From Verrucomicrobiota bacterium (GTDB taxonomy: Bacteria > Verrucomicrobiota > Verrucomicrobiia > Verrucomicrobiales > V1-33), in assembly GCA_003402705.1 (NCBI GenBank), contig QQNF01000044.1, forward strand, positions 1 to 35,654: a DNA stretch of 35,654 nucleotides, written 5' to 3'. The translations under genes and the position numbers were made by a program. Shown in pieces: positions 24,315 to 33,285 of the stretch (positions are counted from its first letter, which is position 1; each line of letters opens with the position of its first letter). Below the pieces are notes generated by a model, which was given only the letters and a program-made list of their open reading frames with translations, did no database searches and was not told where the DNA came from.

Positions 24315-25613
24315 TCAACTCCCCATCCCATACAACCCCAGCATCTCCTTCGCCACATCCACACTCGTCCTCAGCAACCCTCCGTCACCCCCATTCCCAC
24401 CCCCCCCTCTACCCCACTCCGCAACTTCCCTCCTCAGGGCACCCGCCCACGCTTCCGCCGTGTTCGGAGCCACCACCCCCCCACGCTCCCGCAGCACCCC
24501 AATCTGCCCCACCCTCTCGCTCCCCAGCACCCGCACCCCCGCCGCCAATCCCTCAAACAGCGTCAGCGGCCCCGTCTCCAGCCACGTCGACGGGATCCCC
24601 AGCACATCAAACCCGAGATACTCCCGGATCGTCCCCGCTTGATCCGTCTTCGGCACCAGCGTGATCCGCGCATCCCGCGCTGCGAGCTCCGCCAGCCGCC
24701 CCGCATACCCGTCACCCGCCCCCTCCCACCCCACCACCCGCAACCGCGCTCTCGGATCCTCCACCATCATGAATCCCTCCATCAGCAGATGCACCCCCTT
24801 CACTTCCGTCACCCGCCCAAGATACCCCACACAAAATGTCTCCCCGTTCCTCGTCGCCGGACCCGCCACCGCCAAGCCATTCAGAAAATCCACCGACAAC
24901 CCCTGCGGCGCATGCACCACGCCTCCCTCCCTCGCCCCATTCCGCTTCAATACCCCCACACTCCACTCCGCACACGCCACCGTGAAGGCACACCCACCCA
25001 GAAACTCCCGCAGCGCCGCGCGATACACGCGGTTGTCGTGAAAAAATGCCGTCCTCCGCCTCAATTTCGTCGCTCCCAATCCCATCGCCGCCCACCCAAC
25101 CGCTCCAGACACCGCCGCAGCAGCATACCCCAGCGCCTTCAGCCCTCCCAGCCGCTCCTCCGACTGACACGCCGAACACCGCCACGCCCGCACCTCCCCA
25201 TCGCACGGCTCTTTCCCGAACAACAACCCCGTCTCCCGGCGGCACGTCCACGCCGGACTGTGATGCGTGTACGCACACCGGATTCCCTCAGCCCGCGCCG
25301 CCTCCGCCACCTCCGCCTCGCTCAACCCAAAGGTGTGAAAATGCACCCAATCCGGCCGCTCCGCCCTCAGCATTCGCTCAGCCTTCTCCCGCAACCCCAC
25401 CACCGCCCCATCCACTCGCATCGCCGGTGCAGGAAGCCGCAGCACCCTCACCCCCTCACTCACCATCTCCGCACCTCCCTCCACATTCGTCAGCCACACC
25501 ACCGCATTCTCCACACCCGCTCCCTCCAGCCCTCGCACCAGATCAAGCACATACCGCTCCGTTCCACCGGTCGAACCAGCATGGCAATATTCAGTAACGT
25601 GCAGAATCTTCAC
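24315..25613 (-). CDS. GT4 glycosyltransferase with Cys-rich insertion
   Basis: The 432-residue GT-B protein starts MKILHVTEYCHAGSTGGTER, with the glycine-rich acceptor loop STGGTER. The acceptor domain carries four cysteines (C124, C137, C146, C149) in CRRETGLLFGKEPCDGEVRAW followed by CSACQ, a pattern that could bind zinc. VVHAPQGLSVDFL, FCVGYLGRVTEVKGVHLLME, ARLRVVGWEGAGDGYAGRLA and IPSTWLETGPLTLFEGLAAG (Ex7E) follow in normal order. It adds a sugar to a cytoplasmic acceptor. The RBS is not obvious. It lies 58 bp after the acyltransferase/SGNH gene in the same operon. Confidence 0.92.
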   Translation of the reverse strand: MKILHVTEYCHAGSTGGTERYVLDLVRGLEGAGVENAVVWLTNVEGGAEMVSEGVRVLRLPAPAMRVDGAVVGLREKAERMLRAERPDWVHFHTFGLSEAEVAEAARAEGIRCAYTHHSPAWTCRRETGLLFGKEPCDGEVRAWRCSACQSEERLGGLKALGYAAAAVSGAVGWAAMGLGATKLRRRTAFFHDNRVYRAALREFLGGCAFTVACAEWSVGVLKRNGAREGGVVHAPQGLSVDFLNGLAVAGPATRNGETFCVGYLGRVTEVKGVHLLMEGFMMVEDPRARLRVVGWEGAGDGYAGRLAELAARDARITLVPKTDQAGTIREYLGFDVLGIPSTWLETGPLTLFEGLAAGVRVLGSERVGQIGVLRERGGVVAPNTAEAWAGALRREVAEWGRGGGGNGGDGGLLRTSVDVAKEMLGLYGMGS

Positions 25614-25671
25614 AACAGTCTCACATTCAATAGCTCCAACGCCCCCTCAACCGGAATTCCCAACCGCCTCG

Positions 25672-27456
25672 TCACCTCCCCGCCTCCACCATCGCCGCCC
25701 GGAACATACCACCCAGCAACCCAGCCCCGTACGCCGTTAAATGCGACCCATCCGCGTACACCTGCCGCCCGGATTCATCAAAAAACAGCACCGAACCATC
25801 CCCCATCCGCAGCACCCCCTCGACATCCACCACCCGGACACCACCACCCGCCAGCGACTCCACGTAACGATTCATCTCCTCCCTCTTCACCCTCTTCTTC
25901 TCATCCTCGAAAAACGGCAGCCGCGCTCCGCGCCGCATCCCCTCACGATTAGCCTGCACCGGCAGCTGCGGCGGCTGCGTGCACAGCACGATCCTCCGCG
26001 CATGCTTCCCCAACTCCTCCACAGCCGCCTTCAGCCGCTCCGGCCTCCCCGCCAGCTTCCCTGTCCAGTGACACACCAGGAAAAGCACCTCAGGCTTCTC
26101 CTCCGCCGCCACCGCCACCACATCCCTCCACAACCGCCCCCCATCCTCCGCTCCAGGCAGCGGATCCCCAGCAGCCACACTGCAGCTCACAAACCGCCGC
26201 CCATCCTCCGCACTCAGATCCCTCAGCGTCCTCCCATACATCGATGCATTGCTGTCCCCCGCAATCATCACCGTCCCCGCATTTGGCACCCGCTCATACA
26301 CAATCCCCCCCGCCGCAATCGCCTCAGCACTCGCATTCACATACCCATCCTCCCGGATCGCCCGCCCCACCATCACGCTCATCCCAATCAGCACCGCGCT
26401 CGCCCCAAACGCCACTCCCCTCAACCCCGCACGGTTCAGCACCCTCCTCGCAGGTCCCTCCAGATACCGGTAACTCAACACCGCCAGCACCACACTCACC
26501 ACCACCTTCACCACCAGCCGCACCCACCCAGCCGCCCCGAAAAACCGGTAGTCCACCAGCGAAAACACCGGCCAGTGCCACAAATACAGCGAATACGACG
26601 CCCGCCCCACCGCCGTCAGCACCCCCAAGGACAACCACCGCTCCACAGGATCACCCACACCAGCAGGCCCCAGCAGCAGCACCGCCCCAGCCACCGGCAC
26701 CCCAGCCACCCAACCCGGAAAACCCTGCCCCTCCCTCAGAAAACAAAAACTCCCCACCACCATCACCAACCCCATCACCCTCACCCACGGCCTCCACCCC
26801 GCCGCCCCCCTCCCCGCTCCTGAGACCGCCAGCAGACACCCCGCCAGCAACTCCCACGCCCGCGTCGGCAATAGATAAAACGCCCACACCGGCCTCACCT
26901 GCGTCAGCACCACACACCCCGCAAAACTCAGCCCCATCACCACCCACATCCCCCACTTCAACCACCCGCGCCTCCACCGGAACACCACCGCATAACACGC
27001 CGGAAACAACAGGTAGAACTGCTCCTCCACCGCCAGCGACCAGTAATGCAGAAACGGCTGCGCATCAGGCGAAATCTCAAAGTAACTCCCCTGCAGCATG
27101 TACTTCAGATTCGCCACCGACGCCGCCGCCGCCACCAGATTCGCCCCCGCAGACCCGAAATCCTGCGGCGTATAAATGAAATACGCCGCCACCACCGTGC
27201 TCAGCGCCACACAGAAAAATGCCGGAAAAATCCGCGCCACCCGCCGCTGGTAAAACTCCCCAAACGAAAACCTCCCGGCCTCACTCTGCCTCCGGATAAT
27301 CGACGTGATCAGATACCCGGAAATCACAAAAAACACGTCCACCCCGGCAAACCCTCCAGGCAGCCACCCGGGCTCAAGGTGAAACACCATCACGCTCAGC
27401 ACCGCTAGCGCTCTCATCCCGTCAATCGCGGGCCGGTATGGAAGTTCAGTCGACAC
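25672..27456 (-). CDS. OafA/YrhL-type acyltransferase with C-terminal SGNH domain
   Basis: The 594-residue protein has the acyltransferase-3 membrane domain in the first ~350 residues. YRPAIDGMRALAVLSVMVFH carries the RxxA/VxxFH start, GVDVFFVISGYLI the FF-SGY motif, and RRVARIFPAFFC the R-R-P segment. YWSLAVEEQFYLLFP is another family signature. The periplasmic SGNH hydrolase-like domain has AGDSNASMYG (GDSN block I) and ADGSHLTAYGA (D-x-x-H). Such proteins O-acetylate surface glycans, moving an acyl group across the membrane. The GTG at 27456 (MSTELPYRPAIDG) fits the family N-terminus; a GTG at 27492 overlapping the upstream stop as GTGA would add 12 residues. Confidence 0.92.
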   Translation of the reverse strand: MSTELPYRPAIDGMRALAVLSVMVFHLEPGWLPGGFAGVDVFFVISGYLITSIIRRQSEAGRFSFGEFYQRRVARIFPAFFCVALSTVVAAYFIYTPQDFGSAGANLVAAAASVANLKYMLQGSYFEISPDAQPFLHYWSLAVEEQFYLLFPACYAVVFRWRRGWLKWGMWVVMGLSFAGCVVLTQVRPVWAFYLLPTRAWELLAGCLLAVSGAGRGAAGWRPWVRVMGLVMVVGSFCFLREGQGFPGWVAGVPVAGAVLLLGPAGVGDPVERWLSLGVLTAVGRASYSLYLWHWPVFSLVDYRFFGAAGWVRLVVKVVVSVVLAVLSYRYLEGPARRVLNRAGLRGVAFGASAVLIGMSVMVGRAIREDGYVNASAEAIAAGGIVYERVPNAGTVMIAGDSNASMYGRTLRDLSAEDGRRFVSCSVAAGDPLPGAEDGGRLWRDVVAVAAEEKPEVLFLVCHWTGKLAGRPERLKAAVEELGKHARRIVLCTQPPQLPVQANREGMRRGARLPFFEDEKKRVKREEMNRYVESLAGGGVRVVDVEGVLRMGDGSVLFFDESGRQVYADGSHLTAYGAGLLGGMFRAAMVEAGR

Positions 27457-27488
27457 CCCTTCTGTCAGGTTGATAGCTCCCTCTCCCC

Positions 27489-28529
27489 TCACTTCCTCAG
27501 AAACGGCCGCTCGCAAAACCGCCAGAACACCGCCGCCAGCACCACATGCCCCATCAGTATCAGCAACACCTCCAGCACCCGCGGCCCGCCTCCAGGCATC
27601 AGCAACCCCACCACCTTCCCCACCAGCACGAGATTGAACTGATGAATCAGATACAGGCTGTACGATATCACCCCCACCGCTCCAAGCCACTTCACAGGCA
27701 GCCATGTCGCCATCCGGTCGCTGTACGGCCTCAGCAGCATCAGCACCAGCGTAAACCCAGCCCCTGCCGCAAGGCTCTCCGTCAGCCCGCCAAATACCCG
27801 GACCCCCCTCCACAACCCCAGCAGCGCCGCCACCAGCACCAACCCCACAAACACCTCCGCACTCCGCCGCGCCACACCAGATCTCCACCGGCAAAGATAC
27901 AGATACGCCACACACCCAAGCCCGAACAACGGCCAGCACTCCAGAAACCACGCATACCGCGGCACCTCGAACACCATACACCACACCATACTCACCGCCA
28001 GCAATCCCATTACCTGCCACTGCATATCCAGTCTCTCACGCCACCGCGCCACCGCCAGACACAACCCCACCACCGCATAAAACTGCACTTCGTAATTCAA
28101 TGACCAGAACGCCGCCACCATGAACGGCGGATCCCCGCCAACCAGTGTCCTCGTCCACTGCGTCAGCGTCAGATTCTGCACGTAGTCAACCAGCGTATAC
28201 TGCGCCAGCTGATTCTCTCCAGTCATCTTCCACTTCACCAGCCGCGTCGCCAGAAAAAATAACAGCGCCAGCACATACGGCGGATAAATTCGCCAGATCC
28301 GGTTCCTCATGAACTGCCCCGCACTCCTCACCTTCCCCGCTTCCGCACTCGCATAGATGCAGTACCCGCTGATCACAAAAAACACCGGCACCCCATAGTG
28401 CCCCCACCAGCAGAACTGCGCATGAAACGCCACCACCGCCAGCGCCGCCATCCCACGGAACGCATCCAGCAGACTGTACCTCGCCCGCCAGACTTCTCCA
28501 TCTCCAGCTTTCGCCTTTTCTGCTTCCAT
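27489..28529 (-). CDS. Acyltransferase-3 family membrane protein
   Basis: The 346-residue protein has about ten membrane helices. It shows the family motifs SLLDAFRGMAALAVVAFHA (R-x10-H), GVPVFFVISGYCIYASAEAG, NRIWRIYPPYVLALLFFLAT, FWSLNYEVQFYAVVG and, near the C-terminus, GVISYSLYLIHQFNLVLVGK. Lacking an SGNH domain, it would acylate a glycan or lipid intermediate directly in the membrane. The start at 28529 is preferred to an upstream in-frame one because sequence above it is low-complexity and overlaps the preceding gene. Together with the following OafA-type gene it suggests that two positions or two glycans are acylated. Confidence 0.9.
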   Translation of the reverse strand: MEAEKAKAGDGEVWRARYSLLDAFRGMAALAVVAFHAQFCWWGHYGVPVFFVISGYCIYASAEAGKVRSAGQFMRNRIWRIYPPYVLALLFFLATRLVKWKMTGENQLAQYTLVDYVQNLTLTQWTRTLVGGDPPFMVAAFWSLNYEVQFYAVVGLCLAVARWRERLDMQWQVMGLLAVSMVWCMVFEVPRYAWFLECWPLFGLGCVAYLYLCRWRSGVARRSAEVFVGLVLVAALLGLWRGVRVFGGLTESLAAGAGFTLVLMLLRPYSDRMATWLPVKWLGAVGVISYSLYLIHQFNLVLVGKVVGLLMPGGGPRVLEVLLILMGHVVLAAVFWRFCERPFLRK

Positions 28530-28551
28530 AAATCTGTCTGTCAACCACACC

Positions 28552-29508
28552 TCAACCCCGCGGCCACCGCATCGCCTGCAATCCCCGCCCCAGCGTCTGC
28601 CGCTGCCGCAATTCATGCAGCTCCCCCTCCAATCCTCCTCCCACACCTCCCCGCACCTGCCCCGCCACCCACCTCACCAGATCTTTCAGCCCAATCCCCC
28701 ACGACAACACCGTCCGCGCCTTCCAGTCATACACCTTCCGTGTCGCCGCCTGCCCCCGCCCGATCCCCTCATACAACCTCAGCAGATACCCCTTCTCCAT
28801 CCGCGACGCCGGCAGCATGTGCTCAATCACCATCCCCGGCTCATACCAGCATTCCCAACCCTTCTCGCGCGCCACCGCCGAAATCGCGATGTCCTCCCCG
28901 CTCATCAGATTCGACCCCGTCCGCCCCGTCACCTGCGCCGGTGCCCCCGGATCCGCATAAATCTCCCTCAGCAACCCCGTCCGCACGCACATCCCCGCTC
29001 CCACCACCCCGCCCCCAATCTCGTCCAGCAGCATCCGCTCATCCCCCCGATCACAAATCGCCAGCGCAAACGGCGCCACCGCCTCCGCCAGCGGCGTCGG
29101 CGTCACCTCCCACCGCGGCTTCACCTTCCCTCCAATCACCCCAGCCGCAGGGATCTCCCCAAACGCCCGCACCCCCCGCTCCACCCAGTCCGCCGCCGGC
29201 ACCGTGTCATCATCCAGAAACAGCAGCAGCGGACCACGCGCCTCCTCCGCCGCACGCGCCCGCGCAAACGACAACCCAGCCCGCGTCTCCAGCACCACCC
29301 GTCCATTCTCCGGCAACCACTCCCTCAGCAACCCGCTCACCACCTCATGCGTGTCATCCTTGCTCGCATTGTCAATCACCACCAGTTCCCACGAACCCTT
29401 CGGCAGTGTCTGCTCCGCCAACGCCCTGATCACGTCACCGATCCGCGCCTTGCCGTTGTACGTGCAGATCGCGACCGTCGCTTCAAGTGGATGAACCGTC
29501 AGTTCCAT
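28552..29508 (-). CDS. GT2 family glycosyltransferase
   Basis: The 318-residue GT-A protein begins MELTVHPLEATVAICTYNGK. ELVVIDNASKDDTHEVVSGL carries the DNxSxD motif and GLSFARARAAEEARGPLLL the middle segment. FLDDDTVPAADWVERGVRAF holds the DDD metal site. Toward the end, AGMCVRTGLLREIYADP, LMSGEDIAISAVAREKGWEC and EHMLPASRMEKGYLLRLYEG form the acceptor/catalytic region, followed by IGRGQAATRKVYDW. A paralogue with the same blocks lies at 33624-34586. The start is 17 bp after the flippase stop, so both are cotranscribed. A start at 29544 would overlap the flippase and lacks support. Confidence 0.93.
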   Translation of the reverse strand: MELTVHPLEATVAICTYNGKARIGDVIRALAEQTLPKGSWELVVIDNASKDDTHEVVSGLLREWLPENGRVVLETRAGLSFARARAAEEARGPLLLFLDDDTVPAADWVERGVRAFGEIPAAGVIGGKVKPRWEVTPTPLAEAVAPFALAICDRGDERMLLDEIGGGVVGAGMCVRTGLLREIYADPGAPAQVTGRTGSNLMSGEDIAISAVAREKGWECWYEPGMVIEHMLPASRMEKGYLLRLYEGIGRGQAATRKVYDWKARTVLSWGIGLKDLVRWVAGQVRGGVGGGLEGELHELRQRQTLGRGLQAMRWPRG

Positions 29509-29525
29509 GGTGTCTTTTAATTCAT

Positions 29526-31073
29526 TCAGGCGGGCCGCCGCCACCGCTCAGTTGTCCTGGCCCATAACCTCAAGGCAAGCGCTTTATCCTCAGGCCTGAA
29601 AGTCACCAGCCACAACACCGGCACATATAGCAGTGTCCCTACCGCAAAGCACCCCATCACCCCGGCCAGACTCGTCGGCACCACCACCATCCGGATCAAT
29701 ATCACAAGCCCCGCCAGCACCACCGCCCCAGCCATCGGCCTCATCACCCCCTCCACATAATACCGCGCAGCACCCACCCCAGAGTGCCGGATCAGCAGCA
29801 GCGGCGTGTATATCAGATTCCTCAACCCCATCGTCAGAACACACGCCAGCGCAATCCCCTCCAATCCCCACCCGAAATACTTCACCAGCACCACCGCCAG
29901 CACCACATTGCAGATACCCCCCACCAACGTCGAAATCACCGCCTCCCCGATCTTCCCCAGCGCCACCAGCGTCTCATACCCGATCATCGTCGGCAGCGAC
30001 ACCGCTGTCCCCACCAGAATGATCCTCAAAACCGGCACGCTGCTCGCCGCAAACCCCGCCCCCACCCAGGCCGTGATGAATGGCTCCGCCAGCACCAGCA
30101 GCAGCACGCACGGCAACAGCCCTCCCGCCACCGCATACCGCGTCGACGACACCAGCGCCCCCTTCAGTCGCTCCCCCTCCCCACGCGCCACCATCCCCGT
30201 CAAAGCCGGCGTCAGCGATCCCGCAAATCCCGCTACCAGCATTCGAATGATCGGATCCCACCGTTGCCCGAGGTTATAGTCAATGATCCGCCCCGGCCCC
30301 AGCTCGTCTAGATTCGAAATCAGCATCGAATCCGTCGCATAGTAGAACAAGTACCCCAAACCACCAAAAAAACTCCACACCCCCAGCCGCATCAGCGATC
30401 GCGATCGCGCCACAATGTTCTCCAGACTCAGCACCATCCGGAACTGCGGCACCACCCTCCGCGCCGCCGGTATCTGCATCAGAAACACCACCACCACCCT
30501 CACCCCATTCGTCACCGCCACCCAGAACACCACCCCCGGTTCCCCCATCCTGAACCCCGCCACCACCACCACCGCCGCCACCACCGTCGCCACAATACTC
30601 CCCAGGCTCTGCCAGTACGCACTCTGCGCCAGCTGCAGCGGCGCACACCACGGCCCCGTCATCGTCAGCAGCGCCGACGTCAGCCCCGAGATCACAATCA
30701 CCCAGCTCGCATCCCTCACCAACCCGCCCCGTATCCCGAACAACACCTCAGGATACAGCGCCATCACCCACGCCCCCGCCAGAAACAACACCCCAGTCAC
30801 CACACTCAGCCAGAACCCAGCCCCGATCACCGCGTTCATTTCCTCATACTCACCCTTCGCATATCGCACCGTCGCCGCCCGCGTGTAACTCAACCCCATC
30901 GCCCCGGTAAACAACCCGATGAACGACAACGCCTGCGACGCCAGCGTCTGCAACCCCATCGACTCCCGCCCAAGCCTCGCCACCAGAAACGGCGTCAGAA
31001 AAAACGTCACCGCCATCCCCACCGCCGTCGCCACATACTGACTCGCGGAATTCAATGCAATCTTACGCAGCAT
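29526..31073 (-). CDS. wzx: Wzx-like polysaccharide flippase (MOP/MVF superfamily)
   Basis: The 515-residue protein has twelve to fourteen hydrophobic helices. It begins MLRKIALNSASQYVATAVGM and continues AVTFFLTPFLVARLGRESMG, a typical Wzx/MATE-like start. The polar loop FYYATDSMLISNLDELGPGR is a usual feature of the middle of these proteins. It would move lipid-linked repeat units from the cytoplasmic to the periplasmic leaflet. The ATG overlaps the pyruvyl transferase stop by 11 nt and the next gene is 17 bp after its stop, so it sits in a tight operon of decorating enzymes and a GT2. A second, partial flippase is at 34724. Confidence 0.92.
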   Translation of the reverse strand: MLRKIALNSASQYVATAVGMAVTFFLTPFLVARLGRESMGLQTLASQALSFIGLFTGAMGLSYTRAATVRYAKGEYEEMNAVIGAGFWLSVVTGVLFLAGAWVMALYPEVLFGIRGGLVRDASWVIVISGLTSALLTMTGPWCAPLQLAQSAYWQSLGSIVATVVAAVVVVAGFRMGEPGVVFWVAVTNGVRVVVVFLMQIPAARRVVPQFRMVLSLENIVARSRSLMRLGVWSFFGGLGYLFYYATDSMLISNLDELGPGRIIDYNLGQRWDPIIRMLVAGFAGSLTPALTGMVARGEGERLKGALVSSTRYAVAGGLLPCVLLLVLAEPFITAWVGAGFAASSVPVLRIILVGTAVSLPTMIGYETLVALGKIGEAVISTLVGGICNVVLAVVLVKYFGWGLEGIALACVLTMGLRNLIYTPLLLIRHSGVGAARYYVEGVMRPMAGAVVLAGLVILIRMVVVPTSLAGVMGCFAVGTLLYVPVLWLVTFRPEDKALALRLWARTTERWRRPA

Positions 31074-31995
31074 GCGATGGCACCGGGCGTTGATCCACAA
31101 ACTCTCGGAATGTCACGTCTGCCCACCCGGCAAGACTGCGCCGATAGACGCTTTCAAGCTTTCCATAACTCGTCGCATACGCGACCACCGGCTTTCCAAG
31201 CATTGCCGCCATCAGCATCACATGCAGTCGATCCGTGTGCACCTCCTTGGCTTGCCGGATAGTATCGTAAAATACACACGGATTGGCCGACGAAACATCG
31301 TGCATCCGGACGCGCTCCCCCTTCGGCAGACTCGAGGCAATCGCCTCCAGCCTCCCGTTTCTTTGCCTGAAGCGGTCCCTCCACTCCAGCTTGCGCGCAA
31401 TGACCGAGGGCATGGTCCTAAGCAGGGCTCCGCGCAGGCCACTCCGCCCCTCCAGACACGCTTCATGATCATCACGCATCGCAATCAGAGTATAGCGGCG
31501 TTCTGCCGAACCCCTCTGAACCTTCAGCCATTCACTGTTTAACAGCGCCAGCGCAGGATCATGCGATAGAGCCCTCTCAAACCGCCCAGACCCGCACTGC
31601 CGCCCCAACACCTCGAAGCTCTTCACATCTCGGGCAAACACATGTGAGATGGTATGCGCCCCGTTGAGCACTTCGACCCATCCATGGTCTCTTCCCTCGA
31701 AAGTACCCGGCGCAATCACGAACGGCTTGTCGCCATGCTCCTGAAGTACCTCCCGCCAGCCATCAATGTTGGCCTTCCACATCGTAGGATTGCCGCCCGG
31801 CCAGAGAATGAAATCGGCATCGCCTTCATTGAACGTCTGGATCACACCACACTCCCGCAGCAGATGCGCAACCCCGGCAAAAATGAGCTCGTCCCCGCTG
31901 TTTCCAAGGTAGTGCTTCACATAGCACTTCCCCCCGGCAAGCCCGCGCAGGCATGCACTGAACGGATCATTGATAAACAGATTACTTTCCATCAT
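31063..31995 (-). CDS. Polysaccharide pyruvyl transferase family protein
   Basis: The 310-residue protein has the PF04230 layout. CYVKHYLGNSGDELIFAGVA is the N-terminal GNxGDE block, ADFILWPGGNPTMWKANI the GGN segment, and the late block AKEVHTDRLHVMLMAAMLG contains the T/SDRLH signature. KPVVAYATSYGKLESVYRR follows. These enzymes transfer pyruvyl from phosphoenolpyruvate to sugars of surface glycans, forming acidic ketals. ATG 31995 is used; an alternative is TTG 32007. Its stop overlaps the flippase start by 11 nt, so product export and modification are coupled in expression. Confidence 0.9.
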   Translation of the reverse strand: MMESNLFINDPFSACLRGLAGGKCYVKHYLGNSGDELIFAGVAHLLRECGVIQTFNEGDADFILWPGGNPTMWKANIDGWREVLQEHGDKPFVIAPGTFEGRDHGWVEVLNGAHTISHVFARDVKSFEVLGRQCGSGRFERALSHDPALALLNSEWLKVQRGSAERRYTLIAMRDDHEACLEGRSGLRGALLRTMPSVIARKLEWRDRFRQRNGRLEAIASSLPKGERVRMHDVSSANPCVFYDTIRQAKEVHTDRLHVMLMAAMLGKPVVAYATSYGKLESVYRRSLAGWADVTFREFVDQRPVPSHAA

Positions 31996-32051
31996 CGGTT
32001 GATTCAATTCGTCGTGCGCAGGTAAACTTGGATGGCCTCAATCCCATCCCC

Positions 32052-32684
32052 TCAGTACTTCACCCGGTACAGCACATACTTCACGACTTCGTTCTGAAAC
32101 GAAATCAGAGATCTCTCACTCGTCCACCACCGCTCCACATCAATATCCCGCGGATCCGTCCGGACGACCGTCGCCTCACACCCCGGGATCGTTTTCTCAA
32201 ACAGCCAGTTCGTCCGCCGCGTCGGAAACGGATCCGTCGGAATGATCAGCCGCCACCCCGTCCCGCCCTTCGCCTGAACCGAACCCGCTCCCGCCGCCCA
32301 CTCCTTCACTGCCAGCGCTTCCTCGCGGGTGCTCGACACGTCCTTCCCAATCTCGACAATCGCACTCTCCGGCACCCCCTCCGCTTTCAAGACCCCGAGA
32401 ATCACCTCCGTCGTCCCCGGCCGCAACCCCAGTTCTTCTGTCGGACTCCGCTTCACCTCAGGCACCAGAATCACCGGTGCCAGCCCAGCCTTCCACAGCC
32501 GCGCCGCCGCAAACGGCCGGTAATCTTCCCCCCCGCCCAGCACCACGATCGCATCACTCACAGCCGTAACCTCATCCACAATCCACCATCTCGCCGCACC
32601 CCGCAGCAGCGGCCCGCTGAACGCCACCAGCAGCATCAGCACCGCCGCCACCCGCAGCAGCACCGCCACCACGCGCACCATCAT
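32052..32684 (-). CDS. YdcF family (DUF218) membrane-anchored protein
   Basis: The 210-residue protein starts with a basic residue and a single hydrophobic helix (VVAVLLRVAAVLMLLVAFSG). Then the DUF218 core follows: AIVVLGGGEDYRPFAAARLW, LGLRPGTTEVILGVLKAEGV, IGKDVSSTREEALAVKEWA and WRLIIPTDPFPTRRTNWLFE. Such proteins (YdcF/SanA/ElyC-like) are anchored in the inner membrane and have been linked to envelope or polysaccharide homeostasis, but their chemistry is not firmly known. It lies 56 bp before the pyruvyl transferase gene. The ATG at 32684 (MMVRVV) places the helix at the start; extended frames above it are low-complexity. Confidence 0.9.
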   Translation of the reverse strand: MMVRVVAVLLRVAAVLMLLVAFSGPLLRGAARWWIVDEVTAVSDAIVVLGGGEDYRPFAAARLWKAGLAPVILVPEVKRSPTEELGLRPGTTEVILGVLKAEGVPESAIVEIGKDVSSTREEALAVKEWAAGAGSVQAKGGTGWRLIIPTDPFPTRRTNWLFEKTIPGCEATVVRTDPRDIDVERWWTSERSLISFQNEVVKYVLYRVKY

Positions 32685-32805
32685 CACTCGCCCCCGCCTC
32701 CCCGGTTCCAAATCACGCTGCCGCCCGTGGCCAGTTCCCCTCCAGGAAAGCCACCCAGCCCTGCACATTCATGTCTCGGCGTGTCGGATTCCACGCAATT
32801 CTCGT

Positions 32806-33285
32806 TTAAACCGTCCCATACCGCCCGATCATCGGCAGCAACTCCCGCGCTCCACGATGCCACGACCGCAGCCGCTCAATCCGGCGCGAAACAAAAGGAT
32901 CCTCATCAGCCACCCGCGCCAGCAATGGCTCCCCTGCCTCCAGCTGCGGCAGCATTGTCCCTGCCAGCACCCCCCTCACCAGCCGCCGCGCACCGGTCTC
33001 CGCCTCAAACCGCATTCTCCGCTCTCCCCCTCTCGACACAGGATGCACCGCCCTCAATCGCGTCAGAATCCTCAACCCCGTCGACGCCGAGGCCTTGCTG
33101 ATCCCCGCCGCCTTCACAACCTCGTTGAACGTCATCGCCTCCGGCGACAGAAACAGCACCCCGTAAATCCTCCCCACCGTCCGTGGCAACCCGATCGCAG
33201 ACGCCAGCCCCCCAAAATACTCAGCCACTCCCGCCACCGCACAATCGTCCCTCGCTTCAGCTTCGATCGAGGGCATTCGGTTCAT
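32806..33285 (-). CDS. GbsR/MarR-like winged-helix transcriptional regulator
   Basis: The 159-residue protein has the GbsR-type fold. EYFGGLASAIGLPRTVGRIY is the N-terminal helix pair, GVLFLSPEAMTFNEVVKAAG leads into the helix-turn-helix, and ISKASASTGLRILTRLRAV is the recognition helix. The wing is VSRGGERRMRFEAET. It lies among the polysaccharide genes and its 5' gap carries an inverted repeat, so it is the likely regulator of the downstream (leftward) operon. The start could be 33285 or 33276; both lack a strong ribosome site. Sequence upstream in-frame to 33639 is not considered coding because the neighbouring GT2 stop lies there. Confidence 0.88.
   Translation of the reverse strand: MNRMPSIEAEARDDCAVAGVAEYFGGLASAIGLPRTVGRIYGVLFLSPEAMTFNEVVKAAGISKASASTGLRILTRLRAVHPVSRGGERRMRFEAETGARRLVRGVLAGTMLPQLEAGEPLLARVADEDPFVSRRIERLRSWHRGARELLPMIGRYGTV

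Noticed and set aside
24051..25952. Very long plus-strand frame rich in Pro, Arg and His
   Set aside because: It covers three real minus-strand genes (a GT2, a GT4, the acyltransferase end) with clear motifs. The composition is that of a GC-rich shadow frame.
27493..28020. Long N-terminal extension of the OafA-like protein
   Set aside because: Low-complexity Gly/Val/Ala/Cys shadow of the neighbouring acyltransferase; the family start is at about 27456.
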